A stretch of DNA of 64,000 nt from Lingula anatina (Eukaryota; Brachiopoda; Lingulata; Lingulida; Lingulidae), in assembly GCF_001039355.2 (NCBI RefSeq), contig NW_019776090.1, positions 52,329 to 116,328 of the forward strand. The letters are read 5' to 3'. Position numbers and translations under genes: made by a program. Within the stretch, counting starts at the first letter, position 1; each line of letters opens with the position of its first letter. Positions 1 to 12,314 of the stretch are shown here, in pieces. The notes below the pieces were generated by a model. That model saw nothing but the letters and a program-made list of their open reading frames with translations. It had not been told where the DNA came from and searched no databases.

Positions 1-222
1 GGTAATGATATTGCTGAATAAAACAATTTAACTCTAGATGCTTCAGATAACTATATCATTTTATCTCCATCTGCACTCTTTTCCTGACTACAAATAAAAG
101 ATTGTCTCTGTTTAAAAGGCTTACACATCTTCAAGTTTTGAAGAAATTTGTTCATAAGGGCATTGCTTACAGAAGAACAATTCCAATGTGTTGACACAAT
201 AATGCTAGTACATGTACATATG

Positions 223-390
223 ACACAACTGACATCATATCACCTCGTGATTGTTCATGGATGCCTTTAAGTATGTTCACACCTGTATTCTGACAACTAC
301 ACATACACACAACTGACATCATATCACCTGGTGATTGTTCATGGATACCTTCAAGTATGATCACACCTGCATTCTGACACATTGCAAATC
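223..390. repeat. Two-copy tandem repeat, period 84 bp
   Basis: A unit starting ACACAACTGACATCATATCA occurs at 223 and again at 307, with a few mismatches. It lies in what should be the last intron of the gene ending at 809. The duplication keeps an antisense reading frame open, but nothing suggests it is coding. Confidence 0.8.
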
Positions 391-510
391 CGTCATATCT
401 TCGAATTTCTATTTTAAATAGCAAGACAAACAATCGAACATATCATTTTCAAAACCGGTGCTTGTATAGCCTAGTCACAGTACATTGTATTGTGCATATC
501 TGCTCTTCAG

Positions 511-809
511 GCTTCCTGTGGAAGAGGAAGAAACCCAAGAAGACTCCAGTACGTCAGCGTGCCGTCACACCCGTAGAGTCCTTCAACACCAACATCTACC
601 AGGCCTCTATGGGGGATGACCTCAGCTACCAGTTCGGACAGAAAGGAGCCGAGTTAAACCGTTTCAGAGACGACGAGGCCATCTTTGGGAGGCTGAACGA
701 GCCGTTGGCAGCCAGTCCACGCCCTGATAGTGCTGGTAGTTTGGCCAGTTTTCGCAGCTCCAGCAGTGGGGGCAGTTATGGCCGAATGATGAGTTCCAGT
801 CACCGCTGA
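511..809 (+). CDS. Terminal exon of an unidentified gene, probable cytoplasmic tail
   Basis: A splice acceptor (TGCTCTTCAG) ends at 510. The exon completes a split codon with GC and reads about 98 codons to TGA at 807-809. The peptide opens with a short hydrophobic-aromatic piece and a basic stretch (WKRKKPKK). It continues with a Ser/Pro/Asn-rich segment (VTPVESFNTNIYQ, DLSYQFGQKGAELNRF) and ends in a Ser/Gly/Arg-rich tail finishing SSSHR. A basic stop-transfer patch followed by a low-complexity, tyrosine-containing tail looks like the cytoplasmic end of a single-pass membrane protein; that is inference. I do not recognise the family. All upstream exons lie outside the window. GC content is well above the flanking DNA, as expected for coding sequence. 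Confidence 0.75.
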
Positions 810-1897
810 GGGCTTTCTTAGACTTTGTTGTGTGAGAGGACCGTCTGTATACGTGAAGTAATAAATGACATAAAATGTTAAAGAAGTTTGAAATTTATAG
901 TTGTTGTATTGCTTGCTAGAAAAATGTATAAGTAATAACAATGGACATTGGGCCAGACAAATTGTCTTCATCTACTAAACATTTATTTTTATTATAGAAC
1001 TGTAAATTTTCACAGTTGATGTTCAAGCTTTGATGCTGCAGTGAATAATTGAGCGGTTAATTGCCAATGAGATTGTTAAATTGTAAACAGTATTGATAGA
1101 AATTTTAATTCTTAAAGGAATAAACAATAGTTGAGACGTCTATATTTACATAGAGAGATGGGCATGCAATAAATAAAGCTATGAGTCATAGGAATTGGAT
1201 GAAATATATTATTTTCTTTTTGATGGTGACCTCGTATTGGTTACTAGTACCAGTAGCTCAGAGTTGATATATTTATTAGAATCAATATAGAGGCGAGCAT
1301 GTGCTTAGAAGGGAAACCTAAAACGGTTAACATAGTATGCAGTCAATATTAATTAATTAATTATTTGTTAACAAGATTAAATCACTATTCATTACTTTAG
1401 TCGAAATGCAATCAGTAATGTTGTGTTCCCCTAAATTAATATTTTCAATGAAACTTGTTCCTTTCATATTTTTTTGCTGGTGTGAAATTTCTAGAAAAAT
1501 ATTTATTGACATGTACACTTACTCTATTTTTGTAAAGTAGAAGCATAATGATGTGGAGAAAAATATCTTCAAAAATAGTTTGCCGGAATTTTGCTTTCTT
1601 GTCCTGTTGAAATCGTCTAGTTTTAATCTTTCAATATATATTGACAATAAACATATTTTTCAAACTTGAGTGTTTTTCTTTTTAAATGGTTCTCCTATTA
1701 TGTGATAGGTTGCGTTGAACACGTATTTTATTTGCAAAAAGCTTCAATTGTTTTAATTCATTAAAAAAAGCAACTGTGCCTATCAGGTGTTAGAGTAAAA
1801 TGTTTTTACGGAATGGCAAATAAGCTCGTAAAATGTTCACCGTATACAAATAATTCTTGAAGCCAGTCTGTGTTATGTGTATGATACAGACTGGGTG
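810..1897 (+). other. 3' UTR and gene-poor flank with several polyadenylation signals
   Basis: AATAAA occurs at 860-865, 1169-1174 and 1173-1178, with further variants to about 1650. The first lies only about 50 bases after the stop, so the 3' UTR may be very short. The rest is AT-rich and holds no coding signal. Confidence 0.5.
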
Positions 1898-1942
1898 TAG
1901 CCGTTGTCACCTACCTGGGGAGGATACAGTCCTGCTGCCGTG
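1898..1942 (-). repeat. Fragment of tRNA-derived SINE, reverse orientation
   Basis: The stretch TTGTCACC...TGGGGAGGATACAG...GCTGCCGT matches the reverse complement of the 3' half of the SINE at 41003-41290. The tRNA-related head is absent. An adjacent hairpin (CCAGTCTGT / ACAGACTGG, 1863-1892) may belong to the same insertion. Confidence 0.6.
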
Positions 1943-2124
1943 AAAAGTAGCATAAGAGCAATGTATTTTATTTCCCCGTCAGTCTAGGGTGTAGCTACTT
2001 AGGAAGAGGCTACACTTCACATCTTACCCTGGAACAAGCAGGGAGTGATGCATGTGATAATACTTGTCATTGGTAGAAGAAAAGAAATTTTGGTGAATTA
2101 TTAACGCTTTCGCTTTTTTTTTTT

Positions 2125-2152
2125 ATGTACAGACACAGATGTGTCTGTACAT
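2125..2152. repeat. Perfect 28-bp palindrome
   Basis: ATGTACAGACACA and TGTGTCTGTACAT are exact 13-base inverted arms around a GA centre. It follows a T tract and directly precedes a GTC microsatellite. This could be the hairpin end of a mobile element. Confidence 0.75.
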
Positions 2153-2165
2153 ATAGCCATCATCT

Positions 2166-2218
2166 GCGTCTGTCGTCGTCGCCGTCGTCGCTGTCGTCGC
2201 CGTCGTCGCCGTCGCCGT
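2166..2218. repeat. GTC/GCC trinucleotide microsatellite
   Basis: Imperfect repeats of GTCGTC and GCCGTC form a short GC-rich island between the palindrome and the 161-bp satellite. Confidence 0.85.
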
Positions 2219-2226
2219 GCACTTTT

Positions 2227-2475
2227 ACCGATAACACGATAAGTGGAAAACCATTTTACCTTTTGACTTGAAACTTGCAGAACTGATGAATATTCATAAT
2301 ACGCAGGTCAAGTTCGAAAATCAGCATGATCGGGTCACTTTTAGGGAATTTATGCTGTTTTTTCACTTTTTTCAGCATATATGCAGCACCGATAACACGA
2401 TAAGTGGAAAACCATTTTACCTTTTGACTTGAAACTTACAGAACTGATGAATATTCATAATACGCAGGTCAAGTT
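2227..2475. repeat. Satellite with 161-bp unit, running into an assembly gap
   Basis: The unit beginning ACCGATAACACGATAAGTGG starts at 2227 and again at 2388, near identical. The second copy is cut by the N run, so the array is probably longer than assembled. Confidence 0.85.
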
Positions 2476-3012
2476 NNNNNNNNNNNNNNNNNNNNNNNNN
2501 NNNNNNNNNNNNNNNNNNNNNNNNNNNNNNNNNNNNNNNNNNNNNNNNNNNNNNNNNNNNNNNNNNNNNNNNNNNNNNNNNNNNNNNNNNNNNNNNNNNN
2601 NNNNNNNNNNNNNNNNNNNNNNNNNNNNNNNNNNNNNNNNNNNNNNNNNNNNNNNNNNNNNNNNNNNNNNNNNNNNNNNNNNNNNNNNNNNNNNNNNNNN
2701 NNNNNNNNNNNNNNNNNNNNNNNNNNNNNNNNNNNNNNNNNNNNNNNNNNNNNNNNNNNNNNNNNNNNNNNNNNNNNNNNNNNNNNNNNNNNNNNNNNNN
2801 NNNNNNNNNNNNNNNNNNNNNNNNNNNNNNNNNNNNNNNNNNNNNNNNNNNNNNNNNNNNNNNNNNNNNNNNNNNNNNNNNNNNNNNNNNNNNNNNNNNN
2901 NNNNNNNNNNNNNNNNNNNNNNNNNNNNNNNNNNNNNNNNNNNNNNNNNNNNNNNNNNNNNNNNNNNNNNNNNNNNNNNNNNNNNNNNNNNNNNNNNNNN
3001 NNNNNNNNNNNN
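2476..3012. other. Assembly gap (537 N)
   Basis: Undetermined bases. The left edge is satellite and the right edge a short A tract, so unresolved satellite is the likely content. Confidence 0.95.
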
Positions 3013-3167
3013 AAAAAAAAAGTGTTGTTCTTAGTTTTTTATTTATTATTGCTATGTTGTAAACTATGTATATTTTAACTACTTAAATTAGCAGCATTTT
3101 TCCTTTTATGCAGTGACAAAATAAAGACATTGAAAATGCTATTTGTCTCAACTTTTATTTAATGTTA

Positions 3168-3451
3168 AATCAAGATATAATCAATGCTAAATCAACATAT
3201 AATCAACGTTAATTGAGATTTCTAATGTTGAAACAACGTTGAATTGCCAACATTGATTCAACGTTGAATTGCCAACGTTGATTCAACGTTGACTTTTCAA
3301 CGTTGATTCAACGTTGACTTCTCAACGTTGATTCAACGTTGACTTTTCAACGTTGACACAAACTTCCGTTTTCAAACATAAATTCAACGTTGATTCAACG
3401 TTGAGACTCAACGTTGATTCAACGTTGAATCAACGTTGTGTGCCTGCTGGG
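3168..3451. repeat. CAACGTTGA palindromic repeat block ending TGTGCCTGCTGGG
   Basis: The palindrome TCAACGTTGA or close variants recurs more than ten times, spaced by short AT-rich links (ATTCAACGTTGA, CTTTTCAACGTTGA). The block ends at TGTGCCTGCTGGG (3439-3451). I recall similar CAACGTTGA arrays ending in this word from other aquatic animal genomes, but cannot check that. It is probably one end of a non-autonomous element. Confidence 0.7.
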
Positions 3452-5925
3452 TTATTTACCGTGGGTTAAAATCAGATATTTCAATTATTTCAGGTACCGC
3501 ACAGCTTTCATATGCCAGTTTTCTCCTCCTTCTGGTTTTGGCGCTCATTGTGACAAAAGACATGGTGCTATGAACTATGGGATATCACGTTTCTATATAG
3601 ACATGCAGCACGGAGCAGTGACGTTCGTTCGAGTGCGGAAATGTGGCGAACATTAAACTTGAATAATAGCGTGACGATCATTTGTTACATTCTACAGTAA
3701 TATATTGTTACATAGCTTGTAAAAAACACGCAATTTTAATATTTATTTTCAAAATAAGAGTTTATGTATGAAATAAAATAATCACTACGCTATCTTATGT
3801 TGTCTTTCTTTTACAAACCATTTCTCTTCAGAGCTGTGAACGCACTCTCACATTTAGCGAATTGAACGGGATGGAGGTTGGGCGGGGCAGCATATGGGGT
3901 AAAGGTGGGTCTCATCTAACTATTCTGTCATTTTACTTTGACCAGTTTTTCTTTCACAAATATATATAGAGTTTTTAAAAATTCAGGTGTACAGGACGTT
4001 CCTGTCTGAGCGCTTAAAAATACAGCCTTAAATGGCGCATGCGCAGCACTACTTATCACAACAAATCGATAGCCTCCTGCGCAACCAGTGTCTTAGCCAG
4101 GAGAAATTAATTCAACTCCAATTCATTAATCCAAACTCGTTGAAATATATTTTATGAAGAGTTGCTTTCAGACACATACTGGTGCCCGTTATTCCACACT
4201 CACGTACCCCACGCCTTGGTTTATGTCCCAGTGTCAAGTACAGCAGCAACCACACTAAGGTTCTATTGTCAAAACGCGTAATGTCAATACCGCTGCATGC
4301 CTTTCATTCAAACGATTCAATTGAATAAGTTCACTCTGGGTCAACCTAGCAATACCGTGTTATTATGAGGCAAACATCGATCGAAATCAGCAAAGTTTGA
4401 TAACTGAAATGCTAGTAATGAACAGATAAGTGTTTATGACATACTGTAATATCTTGGTGCTAAGGTAGAGATAACACATATTACTGGATCAAAGGAATCT
4501 CTTTTTGAAATATACACGGAGGGTGCGAAACTAAAAAATATTTTATGACGCAGCACTTTTTATGTCAACAAAAACACCTGACGATTTTCGACGGGCGCCA
4601 TCTTATACACCTAACCTGGGCAAAATTTTGACGGAATTCAAGGACAAACGTCATTTTCAAGACTTAATGGAAAATATGACTTGACTTAAGCATGTGAACT
4701 GTACTTGGAAGCCTGCAAACTTTGGTTTTATCTGCGGAGTGGAGACGAACTTGCCTTGATGAAGTTTTTTTCGAGAATTGGGTATGAAATCGGCAGCTGA
4801 ACGCTTGCATTTTTAAAGGTACAGTATGAGGCTTTTACCTCATATCTAAGATGAGACTTACCAATGCATTGATATATAATTATTTTCAAAGATAACCCAT
4901 TTTTTCATCTAAAAAAACACTGTAAGTTTCAATTTATTTGAAGCCAACGTAGAAAAGTAGGTCCTACATATACTCAGTACCTTGGCTCAAAAAATTGAGA
5001 TTCTTTTCTAGTAATCTTTTCCCACCTTTCATACTGTCTGTAAGTAAATTATTTATGTTGTAATAATCATAACTCTTTTGCATCTCCGACCAAACAGAAC
5101 AAGACAACACGGTTTTGAGATTTATAACTGGTCTGCGGCAGGTCGTTTTATTATGATGCTGAAATGATGCTTCATTGGTTATTTAGGGTTATCTAGTGTT
5201 ATATACATTTTAAACCAAAAAATGGGACTGCAACAAAAAGACTGCTCTACAGAAATGTAATTCCTTTTTCTTTCTCTCGGGTTCTTAAATGGTTCGCATC
5301 TACGACACCCATAATTTTGTAGTCAAAGGAAATTTCAATAGAGCAAACCCCCCTCTAGAGCGAATTGGTTTGAATGCCTCTGAAGCTTGCCTCTGACTCA
5401 TCAAGATATGACGTCAGTGTGAATTGCTCCTTGGCAATACTTCGTCTTCTTAACTTAAATTGTGCGATCAAATGCAATATCACATGCAATAGAAACCTTG
5501 GAAAAATATGATTCAATGATTTAAATATCACGGGGATTTGCATTCAGTGTAATAAGAAATAAAAAAATTACACCACTTCAGCGTGTTGTAACAAGAGGGA
5601 TTCTTTTCTCTTGTGATTATTCTCTCCATAGCTGTGTCTGTTTCTGAATATGTCCAGCTTTGTCTTAACCCAAAACAACACGATTTTTTGCTTTATTTAG
5701 TACAACGTGGCAAGACTAATTTGAAATGGTAAATGAGATGGAGACATCTTACACAAAATGAACTTTTCATATACCACTACTACTGACACTAATAAAGCAA
5801 TAATAAAAAATAATAGTACACGAAAGATCTGTTTTAGTCCTTCATTTGAAAACACCAAGGACAAAGCATAAAGTAATTTGTCTTCAGTCAGTAGCTTATA
5901 ATGACAAGTGATGGTACCTTCAATA

Positions 5926-5954
5926 TTTCGATGTCTTTAGAGCATTCTCATTAG
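5926..5954 (-). other. Hammerhead-like core in PLE copy 1
   Basis: Reverse strand reads CTAATGA, a decayed stem and GAAA. The expected hammerhead core is CUGANGA-stem-GAAA; position 5 of the core is mutated (G to A). Confidence 0.3.
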
Positions 5955-5984
5955 GGAATGGGGCCTGCAGGTGAATAACCTTAT

Positions 5985-6328
5985 CCAGAAGTTTATTATC
6001 CCCCCCTACTGTCTTAATAAAAGGATAGTAAAGGTTCGGGAGGATGGCCACATCATTTCTGTTGAGTCTAGTCCCTGTCTTCTTGATGTGTATGGCTTCC
6101 AGGCTTTCTGTTGTGTTTTCACTGTCAATACCTTGGTTTTGTCAATAATCTGATTTTTTGCTGATTATTTCCTATGTTGGTTCATCATTAACTTGTCTTT
6201 TTTGTTGACTGGTTTTTTGATGTTCTGCTAACTCTCAGCCACTGAGTCTCACAGACATGTATGTTTATCTCACCACATCTTTCACATTCCACTAAATAGA
6301 CTACCCCACATTTTTCGTTGCAGCATTA
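5985..6328 (-). pseudogene. PLE GIY-YIG endonuclease remnant
   Basis: On the minus strand the reading CGVVYLVECERCGEI, then a frameshifted gap, then ESLEAIHIKKTGTRLNRN can be followed. GVVYLVECERC is the start of a GIY-YIG domain. ExLEAIHIKK...LNRN is its C-terminal motif as found in Penelope-like elements. The YIG-type motif is degraded to INIHVCET, so the copy is dead. The frame is cut at 6328 by the Harbinger-type insertion. Confidence 0.7.
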
Positions 6329-7213
6329 AGCCAGGGTCACACTGCGCTTGCAACCTTTTGGCAACCTCTTTACAACCTCAGTCGCAAGGAGGTTGCCATA
6401 GGTTTTAAAGTGGTCGCATAAGGTTGCTAACAGGTCGAGTTGTTGCAACCGGTCGCCGACCTTTTTGCAACCGGTGACAGTTACAAGTCGCAAAGGGGTT
6501 TTTTGTTCAGTGTGACCGTAACTGCACAGGCCTTGCGACCTCAAAGAGACCAAGTATTTGACCAAGAAATATTAAAGTGTATAATGAGATTAATAAGGAT
6601 CAAAACGTGTGCAAGTTTATGTTTTTATTACAGTACTGGTTTCGCTAGGTGAGGGTGTAGGCTTTACAAAAGTTCACAAAAAATTGTTGGCTCTATTTTT
6701 TAGGAAGGAAATGCAAAGTTCCTGATTTCAAGTCGAAGTTCTTTCATCAAATGTTTTTTTTACTCGTTTTACTTCTTAGGTAAACAAAGTCAATGATTAT
6801 AGCACTCCCGTCTTTTTGAAAAGGAGTCGTTTTACTAGAAAATTTTTGACTTTTGAGAGGGGAATTCATGGGAAAGCAGCTACTGTCACAAGTTGGCAAC
6901 ATATATATTCTGTGCGACCTTGCTGCTACCAGTTGACAAGCGATTGCCACAGTACTGCAACCGGTCATCGGGCACCAAGTGGTTGCAGACAGGTTGTGTA
7001 TCGGTCGCCAAACAATGTGCGACTGGTTATTTATAACTTGAAGACGGTCTATAAGAGGTTGCAGATACCATACTGCAACCGGTTTGCGACTGCTTGCCGA
7101 TCAAAATTGGCCACAGCTTCTTAATTAGCTTGCAAAGTGATCGCAAGCGACCGCCAGATTTTGTGGTTGCATAAAGGTTGCAAAAAGGTCGCAAGCGCAG
7201 TGTGACCCAGCCT
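6329..7213. mobile_element. Non-autonomous PIF/Harbinger-type element (885 bp)
   Basis: The ends are inverted: AGCCAGGGTCACACTGCGCT at 6329 and the complement of AGGCTGGGTCACACTGCGCT at 7213, two mismatches in the first 20. TTA flanks both sides (6326-6328, 7214-7216), the TWA target duplication typical of Harbinger. The interior is full of GGTTGC and GCGACC words on both strands, with no transposase. It sits at the edge of PLE copy 1. A partial relative lies at 33565-33615. Confidence 0.75.
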
Positions 7214-8089
7214 TTATGTAATGGTGCACGTGCTTAACTAACCAGAAAATCATAAATTATGTGCAAACATCACGTTAAAATTACCAAAAAATGTCCCAAA
7301 CTGTCACCCAACTGTCTCTTACCAATTTAGGGACCCGCCATTTTGAAAAAGTCCGATGAAAAGTTGTCTATTTGAAACAATGGTTATCATCTAAAGGGTT
7401 GATTCATGTAATACCACAATGATGTAATGTAATGGCGCACGTGCTTAAAGGGACAAAAAATAGGATTAAAAACGCCTTTTTAGTGCATGGATTGCTTCTT
7501 TTTTAACTTATCTGAGAACAATTGCTATGGGTAAAGCATAAAATGGCAGGTAAATGGCCTTAATCAATATCGAAAAAAAGAATCATATTCACCGTCCACT
7601 TTCGAACCCCGGGCGTCAGCCATCTTGACACAGTTTGAAATAACGCGGCTTCTCGACTCAGATACGAGATGTAAACAATGCANGCTGAATCGGCCTCAGA
7701 TCTACGAGCTAACACTGGTTTCTGCACAGGCAAATTTGACTGACAGACACCGTCTGCACATAAAACGATGCTCAAAGCATACTATCAAGTCTCACTCACC
7801 TTTATATCGCTCGGCTTGGCGTTTTTCTAAGTGTAACTTCCAAATTTTCGCATTAAAAATGAATAAATCAAGAAGTAGGCGCACTAGTTCATCTTCTCCG
7901 TCTTGAGCCACGCGAGGGATTAGACCAGTTACGAGGATCCAATTTCAAAGGACGCCGCTTTGAAAAGAACGCTGCGATCTGATTGGACGAGAGAGATAAT
8001 TGATGTCCCGTTTCTACTCCTTCTCTTATAACTTCTTGGAAAAATACAGTGTAAATGAGTGACTACTATATATACAGATTTGTTCCTTT
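7214..8089. other. Unassigned stretch with a short direct repeat
   Basis: GTAATGGTGCACGTGCTTAA (about 7218) recurs with one change near 7430. The part from 7560 to 7910 has raised GC and short open frames on both strands, including a tail reading KSRSRRTSSSSPS. None has splice support or a recognisable domain. A single N is at 7683. Confidence 0.4.
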
Positions 8090-10655
8090 TTTTCTTTTAA
8101 AAAACTAAAAACTTTTAAGTTAAAACACGTAATTAATAAATGTTTATTTTTTAAATCAGAGTTCATGTAGGAAATTAATGAATTACTACACTACCTCATG
8201 CTGTCCTTCTTTTACAAACCATTTCTCTTAAGCTCTCTGACCCGACACTCACTGATACAAATTGAACTGGACGAAGGTTAGGGAGGGGAGTATGTGGGGT
8301 AAAGGTGGGGTCTCATCTCATTATTCTCTCATTTAACTTTGATCAGGTTTTCTTTAACAATTATAATAAATTTAAAACATTAAGTTGTGACGTTCCTGCC
8401 TGAGCGCTCAGGAATACAGCCCTAAATGCCACAAGCACAGCACTACTTATCACAACAAAATTATACCTTCCTGAGAAACCAGTATCTTAGCCAGGAGAAA
8501 TTAATTTACTTTAATTCATTAAATTCAAACTCGTTGAAATATATTTTATGAGGCATTGATACCCGCTATTCCACACTCAATCTGTGTCGAATACAGCAGC
8601 AACCACACAAAGGTTCTATTGTCAAAACACGTAATGTCAATACCGCTGCATGCCTTTCATTCAAGCGATTCAATTGACTAAGTTCACTTTGGGTCAACCT
8701 AGCAATACCGTGTTATTATAAGGCAAATATCGCTCGAAATATCGCTCGAAATCACGAAAGTTCGATAACTGATATGTTAGTAATGAACAGATAAGTGTAT
8801 ATGACACAAGAGCTTGATGCTAAGATAGAAATAGCGCATATTACTGGATCAAAGGAATCGATTTTGGAAATATACACGGAGGGTGCGAAACCGAAAATAT
8901 TTTATGACGCAGCATTTTTTATGTCAACAACATCACCTGACAACTTTCGACGGGCGCCATTTTATTCACCTTCCCAGGGCAAGCTCTTCACGGAATTCAA
9001 GGACAAACGTCATTTTCAAGACTTAATGTAAAATAGGACTTGAGTTTAGCACGTGAACTGTACTTGGAAACCTGCAAAAGTTGGTTTTATCTGCGGAATA
9101 GAGACGAATTTGACTTGATGAATATTTTTCGAGAATTGGGTGTGAAATCGGCCGCTGAACGTTTGAAGTTTTAAAGGTACACTATGAGGCTTATACCTTA
9201 TATCTAAGATGACCTACTAATGCATCTATATATTACTATTTTTTTCAAAACAAACATTGTAAACATTGTAAGTTTATTTGAAGCCAATGTAGAAAAGTAG
9301 GTCCTACATATACTCAGTACCTTGGCTCAAAAAATTAAGATCCTTTTCTAGTAATCTTTTCCCACCTTTTATACTATTTGTAAGTAAATTATTTATGTTG
9401 TAATAATTATAACTCTTTTGCATCTCCGACCCAACAGAACTAGACAACACGTTTTTTAGATTTATAACTGGTTTGAGGCAGGTCATTTTATTATGATCCT
9501 GAAATGATGCCTCATTGGTTATTTAGGGTTATCTAGTGTTATATACATTTTAAACCAAAAATGGGACTGCAACAAAAAGACTGCTCTACAGAAATGTAAT
9601 TCCTTTTTCTTTCTCTCAGGTTCTTAAATGGTTCGCATCTACGACACCCATAATTTCGTAGTCAAAGGAAGTTTCAATAGAGCAAACCCCCCTCTAGAGC
9701 GAATTGGTTTGAATGCCTCTGACTCATCAAGATATGACGTCAGTGTGAATTGCTCCTTGGCAATACTTAGTCTTCTTAACTTAAATTGTGCGATCAAATG
9801 CAATATCACATGCAATAGAAACCTTGGAAAAATATGATTCAATGATTTAAATATCACGGGAATTTGCATTCACTGTATAAGAAATAAAAAATCACACCAC
9901 TTCAGCGTGTTGTAACAAGATGAATTCTCTAACCCTTGTGATTATTATCTCCTTAGCTGTGTCTGTTTCCGATTATGTCCAGCTGTCTTAACCCGAAACA
10001 ACACGAACTTTTGCTTTATTTAGTACAACGTGGTAAGTCTAATTTGAAATGGTAAATGAGATGGAGACATCTTACACAAAATAAACTTTTCATACACCAC
10101 TACTACTGACACTAATAAAGCAATGATAAAAAATAATAGTACACGATGGATCTGTTTTAGTCCTTCATTTGAAAACACCAAGGACAAAGCATAAAGTAAT
10201 TTGTCTTCAGTCAGTAGCTTATAATTACAAGTGATGTTACCTGCAATATTTCGATGTCTTTAGAGCATTTCCATTAGGGAATGGGGCCTGCAGGTGAATA
10301 ACCTCTATCATGGAGTTCCTTATCCCCCACCTACTGTCTTAATAAAAGGATAGTATAGGTCCGGGAGGATGGCCACATCATTTCTGTTGAGTCTGGTCCC
10401 CGTCTTCTTGATGTGTATGGCTTCCAGGCTTTCTGTTGTATTTTCACTGTCAATACAGTGTCAATCTGATTTTTTTGCAGATTATTTCCGATGTTGGTTC
10501 ATCATTAACTTGTCTCTTTTGTTGATTGATTTTTAATGTTCTGCTATCTCTCAGCCTCTGAGTTCCACACACACGTATGTTTATCTCCCCTTATCCTTCA
10601 CACTCCACGTAATAGACTACCCCACATTTTTCGTTGCAGTATTAGGTGTCTTTGG
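8090..10655 (-). mobile_element. Penelope-like retroelement copy 2 (degenerate)
   Basis: Collinear with copy 1 over nearly its full length, including the same non-coding body and a minus-strand GIY-YIG remnant (about 10300-10655) that reads CGVVYYVECEG and then a stop. A short plus-strand frame (8795-9031) is shared by several copies in broken form. I cannot assign it a function. Confidence 0.6.
10249..10277 (-). other. Hammerhead-like core in PLE copy 2
   Basis: Reverse strand reads CTAATGG, the same decayed stem as copy 1, then GAAA. It is more damaged than the plus-strand example at 18113. Confidence 0.25.
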
Positions 10656-12314
10656 GACTACGACTGACACGACATGCCTTGTTATTCATGCTGGTGTTGT
10701 ACTTTAGACACTCCCGATGGAGGATAACACAATACACTGTTCTTTTTAATTAAATATTTTTCTTCATTGTCACGTGCATTCGGTTGGTTACTTCTCTGTT
10801 TTTGTCCCTTGTCCATCTCCCTACCTTCTCTTAGTGCCCATTACGTATATATATCCACAGTTTCCCAGAGCTCTTTCTACTTTCTCTCTTTCAATCGCCT
10901 TGGTGTTTTTTTTTCTTCACCAAGGTCTCACCTTTAGATTATCGTCCTTACAATCCCCATTTTTTGATAAGCAGGGTGGTGTGACTCTCAATATAGGTAT
11001 TGGTCTGTGTTGGTGGGTTTACGATTTATGTCAGCTATGAAAATGTTTGAGGTAATATTACTTGTCAATATTGGCTGTAAAATGAAGAATTTTTACTTTA
11101 TTCTCATAATATAACACAAGTGATTAAATTCTTCTCTGACAAAGAACAATTCATTGACACGATCGAGATGCATTAATTTGCGTTTTCTATTTTTTCCTGA
11201 TAACAAATGTCAATTTTACAATTAATTAGACCATATTCTTTAGACTTGATTCCTTGCCCTGTTATGCCAGATACAACTGCGGTTAAACATATTACCACTT
11301 TTTTTGTGGTTCGGAACTTATCTGAGTATTGTAGTATTTTCTATAACTGCTCTATTTTATTTAAAAAAACTGAAATAATTTAATCCAATTTGTAGAAACT
11401 CGCTCAGATGGGGATCAACTAACCAATCTAAGCTCCCATGCAGCATTTTGTTTTCTCACCTGAATCACGTGCACAAAACATCAGCCTGTGTTGAGCACGT
11501 TAGCAGCCACACAAAAGGTATTTCAAAGCGCATAATCTCAATACCGTTGTATGATTTTCCTGGTCGATAGAGCAAGTTCGCATTGGGTCACCTAACAATT
11601 GAATGCCATTGTTCTGTGAATATCGCTTAAAACTATAGAACTCAATATGAACGGTACTAACACTTGATAGCAAGGCTCTGGTGACTCGGATATATCAGTC
11701 AAAGGGAACAATATTGAGAATATCAGATGAAAAATTAACGCTGAAAAAATATTTTATGACGCAATGTCAACAACATCATATGGCAGCCTTTGACAGAAAA
11801 GTGCCTTGGTATGAATAATCGATGCATTAAAGGGTCTCAGAACAAAAAGAATTTTTCCACAGAACTGGACCTAGCACTGATCTGAAAGCATTAAGGTCCA
11901 ATAATGCATAAAAATGGAATATCCTTTTGGTGTAACGAATGTGGATTGCATTATCCTCAATATTTGCCTAAAATATTTGCTTTAGCTCAGTTATTTTATA
12001 ACCATTAAAAATAACGATGTTTCTTAACTTTTTTGGGCAAGTGTATACGAAGTGTACAAATGCACATGCTAATAAGAACTACATCGCTCTTTATTCTCAT
12101 CATACGCCCTGCTCCTAAACGTTTACAGCCAGCGTTTATTCTGTTTCTGCATTCAGCAAGCCTGTGATTTTATGCCCCATTTATTTAGGACACGCGTCTT
12201 TGTTTCTCCCTTCTATTTTCATTTGCTGCATTCCATCTCTTCACATTAACATACTGGAAGTTTATTTGTTTAAAAAATTGATGCACTGAATTTCCATTTT
12301 ATATTCAATTTCAG
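10656..12314. other. Upstream flank of gene A with an old repeat copy
   Basis: About 11440-11830 is a diverged copy of the PLE-associated body (shared ATATTTTATGACGCA and GTCAACAACATCA words). The rest is AT-rich. Gene A should have at least one 5' exon here or farther upstream, because its first visible exon starts at a phase-1 acceptor. I found no counterpart of the membrane-anchor exon of gene B. Confidence 0.45.

Larger units (their letters stand above)
3680..6328 (-). mobile_element. Penelope-like retroelement copy 1 (degenerate)
   Basis: This 2.6-kb segment is collinear with 8090-10655 and with pieces of 24720-33560. The minus strand carries a GIY-YIG-type C-terminus (5985-6328) followed by an untranslated tail with a hammerhead-like core (5926-5954). 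The remainder (3680-5900) is non-coding repeat that may be the element's pseudo-LTR or 5' region. No reverse-transcriptase frame is visible in this copy. Confidence 0.6.

Noticed and set aside
2429-3034. Open frame spanning the first N run
   Set aside because: It exists only because N translates without stops; the real bases are satellite and an A tract.
3168-3451. CRISPR array
   Set aside because: Spacing is irregular, the spacers are not unique, and the context is eukaryotic; it is a palindromic satellite-like block.
5355-5543. Short minus-strand frame repeated at 9639-9869 and 31061-31294
   Set aside because: Repetition reflects the shared repeat body; the frame is broken differently in each copy and has no domain.
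6329-7213. Open frames at 6326-6652 and 6747-7124 as genes
   Set aside because: They are mirror readings of the inverted GGTTGC/GCGACC repeats of a Harbinger-type element.
8795-9031. 78-codon plus-strand frame in PLE copy 2
   Set aside because: Homologous positions in other copies carry frameshifts or stops, so it is not a conserved gene.
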